Positions 61,370-64,000 of a DNA stretch of 64,000 bases are shown piece after piece (the stretch's first letter is position 1; every line of letters begins with the position of its first letter). Location: NCBI RefSeq assembly GCF_001939045.1, contig NZ_MKIM01000022.1, forward strand, positions 186,001-250,000. Direction: 5' to 3'. A model generated the notes under the pieces. That model ran no database searches. It was given only the letters and a program-made list of their open reading frames with translations, and was not told where the DNA came from. The DNA comes from Rhizobium oryziradicis. Lineage in GTDB: Bacteria; Pseudomonadota; Alphaproteobacteria; Rhizobiales; Rhizobiaceae. Made by a program: the position numbers and the translations under genes.

Positions 61370-62700
61370 TGCCCGGTCCTTATGTTGTACCTGTTCACGG
61401 TGATGCCGAATTGCCGAAGGAAGTCGATGTTGTCGTGATTGGCGGCGGTATCATTGGCACGTCAACGGCGTTGGAACTGGCCGAAGCCGGATTGCGCGTT
61501 GCCCTTTGCGAAAAAGGTGGCATTGGTCAGGAACAATCGAGCCGCAATTGGGGCTGGGTGCGGATTTCAAGGCGCGATCCGCGCGAAGTGCCGTTGATGG
61601 CCGAAGCCTTGCGCATCTGGAGCAATCTCGACAAGCGCATTGAGGGCGATACTGGCTATAAGCGGGCCGGAATTATCTTCACCTGCGCCAATGCGAAAGA
61701 ATATGCCGACCACGCGCGCTGGAACCGCAATCTGGAAGGCTATCAGCTGGATTCACGCATGTTGAGCAAGGCGGAATTCAACGCCATGTTCCCCGGCTCC
61801 AATCTGCCTTTGGAAGGCGCGCTCTACACCTCAAACGATGGCCGCGCCGAGCCGCAAAAGGCCGCCCCCGCCATCGCCGAGGCTGCCCGCCGCAAGGGTG
61901 CCAGCATTCTCACCGAATGCGCGGTGCGCGGCATTGAAACCTCTGGCGGCAAAGTCTCCGGTGTGATCACCGAGCGCGGAGCCATCGCCTGCACATCTGT
62001 GGTGTTGGCCGGCGGCGCGTGGTCCAGCCTGTTTGCGGGCATGTTTGGCCTGCGGCTACCGCAGCTGAAGGTGATGAATAGTGTGCTGCGCACCAAGCCC
62101 CTGGAAGGAGGGCCGGAACAGGCGATCTGGTCCAATGGCTTTGCGCTGCGCAAGCGGCAGGATGGCGGCTACACCATTGCATCTGGCCACGAAAACGTGG
62201 TGGATATTGTGCCCAAATCTTTCCAGTTCGCGCTCGATTTTCTGCCAGCCCTGAGCAAGGAATGGCGGTCGTTGAAATTCCGATTGGGCGGCCGGTTTTA
62301 TGATGAAGCCCGCCTCTCAACCCGCTGGCGCATGGATGAGCCAAGCCCGTTTGAATATTGCCGCGTGCTGGACCCTGTGCCCTCGAAAAAGCTGTCTGAT
62401 CTGGCGCTCGCCAATCTCACCAAGGCCTTTCCGGTCTTTGCGCAGGCCCAGATTGCCCAGCGCTGGGCGGGCTATATTGATGTGACGCCAGACGCTGTGC
62501 CGGTGATTTCGGCCATTGATGCCATTCCGGGCTTCCATATGGCCACGGGTTTCTCCGGCCATGGTTTTGGCATCGGGCCTGCGGCGGGGCGGCTGATGGC
62601 CGATATTGTGCTTGGTCGCGCGCCGATTGTTGATGCCCATAACTTCAGATTCTCCCGCTTTTCCGATGGATCGAAGATCGAGATCATCAGCGGTTTTTAA
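61369..62700 (+). CDS. FAD-dependent oxidoreductase (DAO superfamily)
   Basis: A 443-residue flavoprotein. FAD motif VDVVVIGGGIIGTSTALELAEAGLRVALCEKGGIGQEQSSRNWGWVRISRRD, with the QSSRNWGW segment typical of opine oxidase/D-amino acid dehydrogenase-like proteins, VVLAGGAWSSLFAGMFG, and C-terminal GFHMATGFSGHGFGIGPAAGRLMADIVLG. Likely oxidises an N-substituted or D-amino acid. It is tied by overlap to the SDR gene and followed after 106 bp by a dipeptide-type binding protein, so the ligand of that transporter is probably its substrate source. Confidence 0.88.
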   Translation: MPGPYVVPVHGDAELPKEVDVVVIGGGIIGTSTALELAEAGLRVALCEKGGIGQEQSSRNWGWVRISRRDPREVPLMAEALRIWSNLDKRIEGDTGYKRAGIIFTCANAKEYADHARWNRNLEGYQLDSRMLSKAEFNAMFPGSNLPLEGALYTSNDGRAEPQKAAPAIAEAARRKGASILTECAVRGIETSGGKVSGVITERGAIACTSVVLAGGAWSSLFAGMFGLRLPQLKVMNSVLRTKPLEGGPEQAIWSNGFALRKRQDGGYTIASGHENVVDIVPKSFQFALDFLPALSKEWRSLKFRLGGRFYDEARLSTRWRMDEPSPFEYCRVLDPVPSKKLSDLALANLTKAFPVFAQAQIAQRWAGYIDVTPDAVPVISAIDAIPGFHMATGFSGHGFGIGPAAGRLMADIVLGRAPIVDAHNFRFSRFSDGSKIEIISGF

Positions 62701-62806
62701 CCCAGACATCAAACACGCATACGGGAGACTACAACTCGCCTCACAAGAAGGCAGACCAAAAAGACGCAAAATGGATCAGCTCAAAAATAAAATAGGGAAC
62801 AGCTCC

Positions 62807-64000
62807 ATGTCTAAAGAAATGTCCGAAATTCAAAACATCTCCATCCTGCAACCCACTCGCCGTCAAGCCTTGTCGATGATGGCGATGATGACAGCCGCTG
62901 GTGTGGTGACGCCGGGCCTGTTGGGCCGGGGACAGGCCTTTGCCGCACCACCGGCAAAGCCAACCGGCCAACTTGTCATCGCCTTTTCGCAGGAGCCAAC
63001 CAAGTTCAATCCACACCTTCTGCATATCGAAGTGGATGAGGGCATTCACTTCAGTGTGTTTGATCCGTTGTTTTTTATCGACGAAAAGGGCGTGTTCAAA
63101 CCATCGTTGGCTGTTGAAGTGCCCACGGTTGCCAATGGCGGCATTTCCGCAGATGGCCTGCATTGGAAAATCAAACTGCGCGATGGTGTGAAATGGCATG
63201 ATGGCAAGCCATTTACCGCCGAGGACGTGAAATTCACACTGGAGCTTCTGGTCGATCCGAACTTCCTGAGCTGGCGGCGCACCGGCCACGAGCTGGTTCG
63301 TGACATCACCGTGGTCTCGCCCACCGAAATCACCTGGCGGATGGATAAGCCCTTTGCCCCTTATGCCTCGATTCTCGCGTCCACCTTCATTGTGCCCAAG
63401 CATATTCTGGGGCCAGAAGCGGATAAAAATAACGCCCCCTTTAACAACGCACCGGTGGGCACAGGCCCCTTTAAATGGCTGGAGCGCGTGGCGGGTGACC
63501 ATATTACCCTTGCCGCCAACACGGATTATTTCGGCGATGGCCCCTATCTGGAACGGATCATCTATAAATATATTCCAGACCTCACCGTGATGTACACGCA
63601 GTTTGCCGCAGGCGAAATTGATGTGGTTGGCCTGCAATGGATCACCGCCGATCATTATGAGGATGCCAAGAAGCTGCCCGGTAAGGTGATTGAGGTGATG
63701 GAGAGGTCGACGGTCGAGACCGTGACCTTCAATCTGGGCAAGCCGCAGTTTCAGGATCTGGCTGTCCGGCAAGCACTTTACCATGCCATCGACAAACAGA
63801 CGATCATGGATGCGCTCTATTACGGCCTGCCGAAGTCGACCGAAACCTACATGCCAACGCAATCCTTCTACTTTAACCCGGATTTGCCAAAGCATGAGTA
63901 TAGTCTTGAAAAGGCAAAGAAACTGCTGGACGATGCGGGCTGGGTGCCGGGCGGCGATGGTATCCGGGTGAAAAATGGCGTGCGCCTATCCTTTGCCAAT
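62807..64000 (+). CDS. Dipeptide/oligopeptide-type ABC solute-binding protein, 3' partial
   Basis: An SBP_bac_5 (DppA-type) protein running off the window; 398 codons seen of a usual 520-550. The ATG at 62807 has AGGGA 8 nt upstream; an in-frame ATG at 62771 is possible. The N-terminus has twin arginines (TRRQALSMMAMMTAAGVVT) and an AFAA cleavage site, so Tat export is likely. Mature text: GQLVIAFSQEPTKFNPHL, LHWKIKLRDGVKWHDGKPFTAEDVKFTLELL, PVGTGPFKWLE, VRQALYHAIDKQTIMDALYYG and EKAKKLLDDAGWVPG. It is the probable partner of the DppDF fusion at 58248. Confidence 0.92.
   Translation, partial: MSKEMSEIQNISILQPTRRQALSMMAMMTAAGVVTPGLLGRGQAFAAPPAKPTGQLVIAFSQEPTKFNPHLLHIEVDEGIHFSVFDPLFFIDEKGVFKPSLAVEVPTVANGGISADGLHWKIKLRDGVKWHDGKPFTAEDVKFTLELLVDPNFLSWRRTGHELVRDITVVSPTEITWRMDKPFAPYASILASTFIVPKHILGPEADKNNAPFNNAPVGTGPFKWLERVAGDHITLAANTDYFGDGPYLERIIYKYIPDLTVMYTQFAAGEIDVVGLQWITADHYEDAKKLPGKVIEVMERSTVETVTFNLGKPQFQDLAVRQALYHAIDKQTIMDALYYGLPKSTETYMPTQSFYFNPDLPKHEYSLEKAKKLLDDAGWVPGGDGIRVKNGVRLSFAN

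Noticed and set aside
1-64000. CRISPR arrays, tRNA or rRNA genes, prophage, replication origin, toxin-antitoxin or defence genes
   Set aside because: I looked on both strands and found no direct-repeat array, no cloverleaf or rRNA-like sequence, and no phage, plasmid-partition or defence protein motifs.

Overview
The window is a dense, metabolically oriented segment from an alphaproteobacterium, most likely a Rhizobiaceae-type organism (Agrobacterium/Rhizobium/Allorhizobium-like). This rests on the abundance of solute-binding-protein ABC importers each paired with a LacI, LysR or MarR regulator, the Frc-type single-NBD sugar importer, a lysine 6-dehydrogenase pathway, and short intergenic palindromes (GTCATCCTCGGG-type and GCATCGGA...TCCGATGC-type) typical of this order. 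No rRNA, tRNA, CRISPR array, replication origin or housekeeping operon was recognised, so it reads as an accessory or secondary-replicon catabolic region.

Layout. (1) 1-3416: the end of an aromatic-degradation operon (FAD hydroxylase, MFS importer, FAH-family hydrolase). (2) 3417-4427: a decayed patch with a GST pseudogene broken by a 15-bp tandem repeat and an IS5-type transposase remnant. (3) 4428-7559: a large autotransporter with a PAP2 phosphatase-like passenger. (4) 8227-15849: a LacI-controlled sugar ABC importer with a cytoplasmic GH95 alpha-fucosidase-type hydrolase. (5) 15996-26033: a nearly complete L-lysine catabolic set (lysine 6-dehydrogenase, aldehyde dehydrogenase, aminotransferase, HglS 2-oxoadipate dioxygenase/decarboxylase, YdiJ-like D-2-hydroxyglutarate dehydrogenase), flanked by LysR and Lrp regulators. 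(6) 26087-33670: a polar amino-acid importer with a racemase-like protein, a DadA-like dehydrogenase and a ThDP decarboxylase-type enzyme, with a divergent LysR. (7) 33994-42796: an autoregulated LacI, ribose/fructose-type importer and an unusual enzyme set (phosphotriesterase-like, amidotransferase-like, PfkB kinase, BtpA/SgcQ, M20 carbamoylase). (8) 43129-51774: an operon with a Rieske protein, a cluster-less Rieske oxygenase, a GST-like protein, an 8-oxoguanine-deaminase-like amidohydrolase and a BMP/Nup-type nucleobase or nucleoside importer. (9) 52076-58039: LacI with twin palindromic operators, a polar amino-acid importer whose permease and ATPase are fused, a Gfo/Idh oxidoreductase and a DAO-type flavoenzyme. 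(10) 58248-64000: a fused DppD-DppF ATPase, MarR, SDR, a second DAO flavoenzyme and the start of a Tat-exported dipeptide-type binding protein that runs off the end.

The most striking system is (8). The oxygenase subunit (44265-45110) keeps the mononuclear-iron motif of Rieske oxygenases but has lost the [2Fe-2S] binding segment. The neighbour 43612-44271 carries a Rieske centre alone, and the next gene is GST-like. This is the same component logic as the NdmC/NdmD/NdmE methylxanthine N7-demethylase of caffeine-degrading Pseudomonas, here without the reductase half and next to a purine-type deaminase and a nucleobase-type importer. A methylated or oxidised purine (or similar N-heterocycle) is the natural substrate guess; that is inference.

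Several regulatory circuits can be read directly from the DNA: paired LacI-type operators before the GH95 operon, before the 34045 LacI gene and in the 53171-53406 divergent region, and a 19-bp motif shared between the regions upstream of the fused DppDF gene and of the MarR gene.
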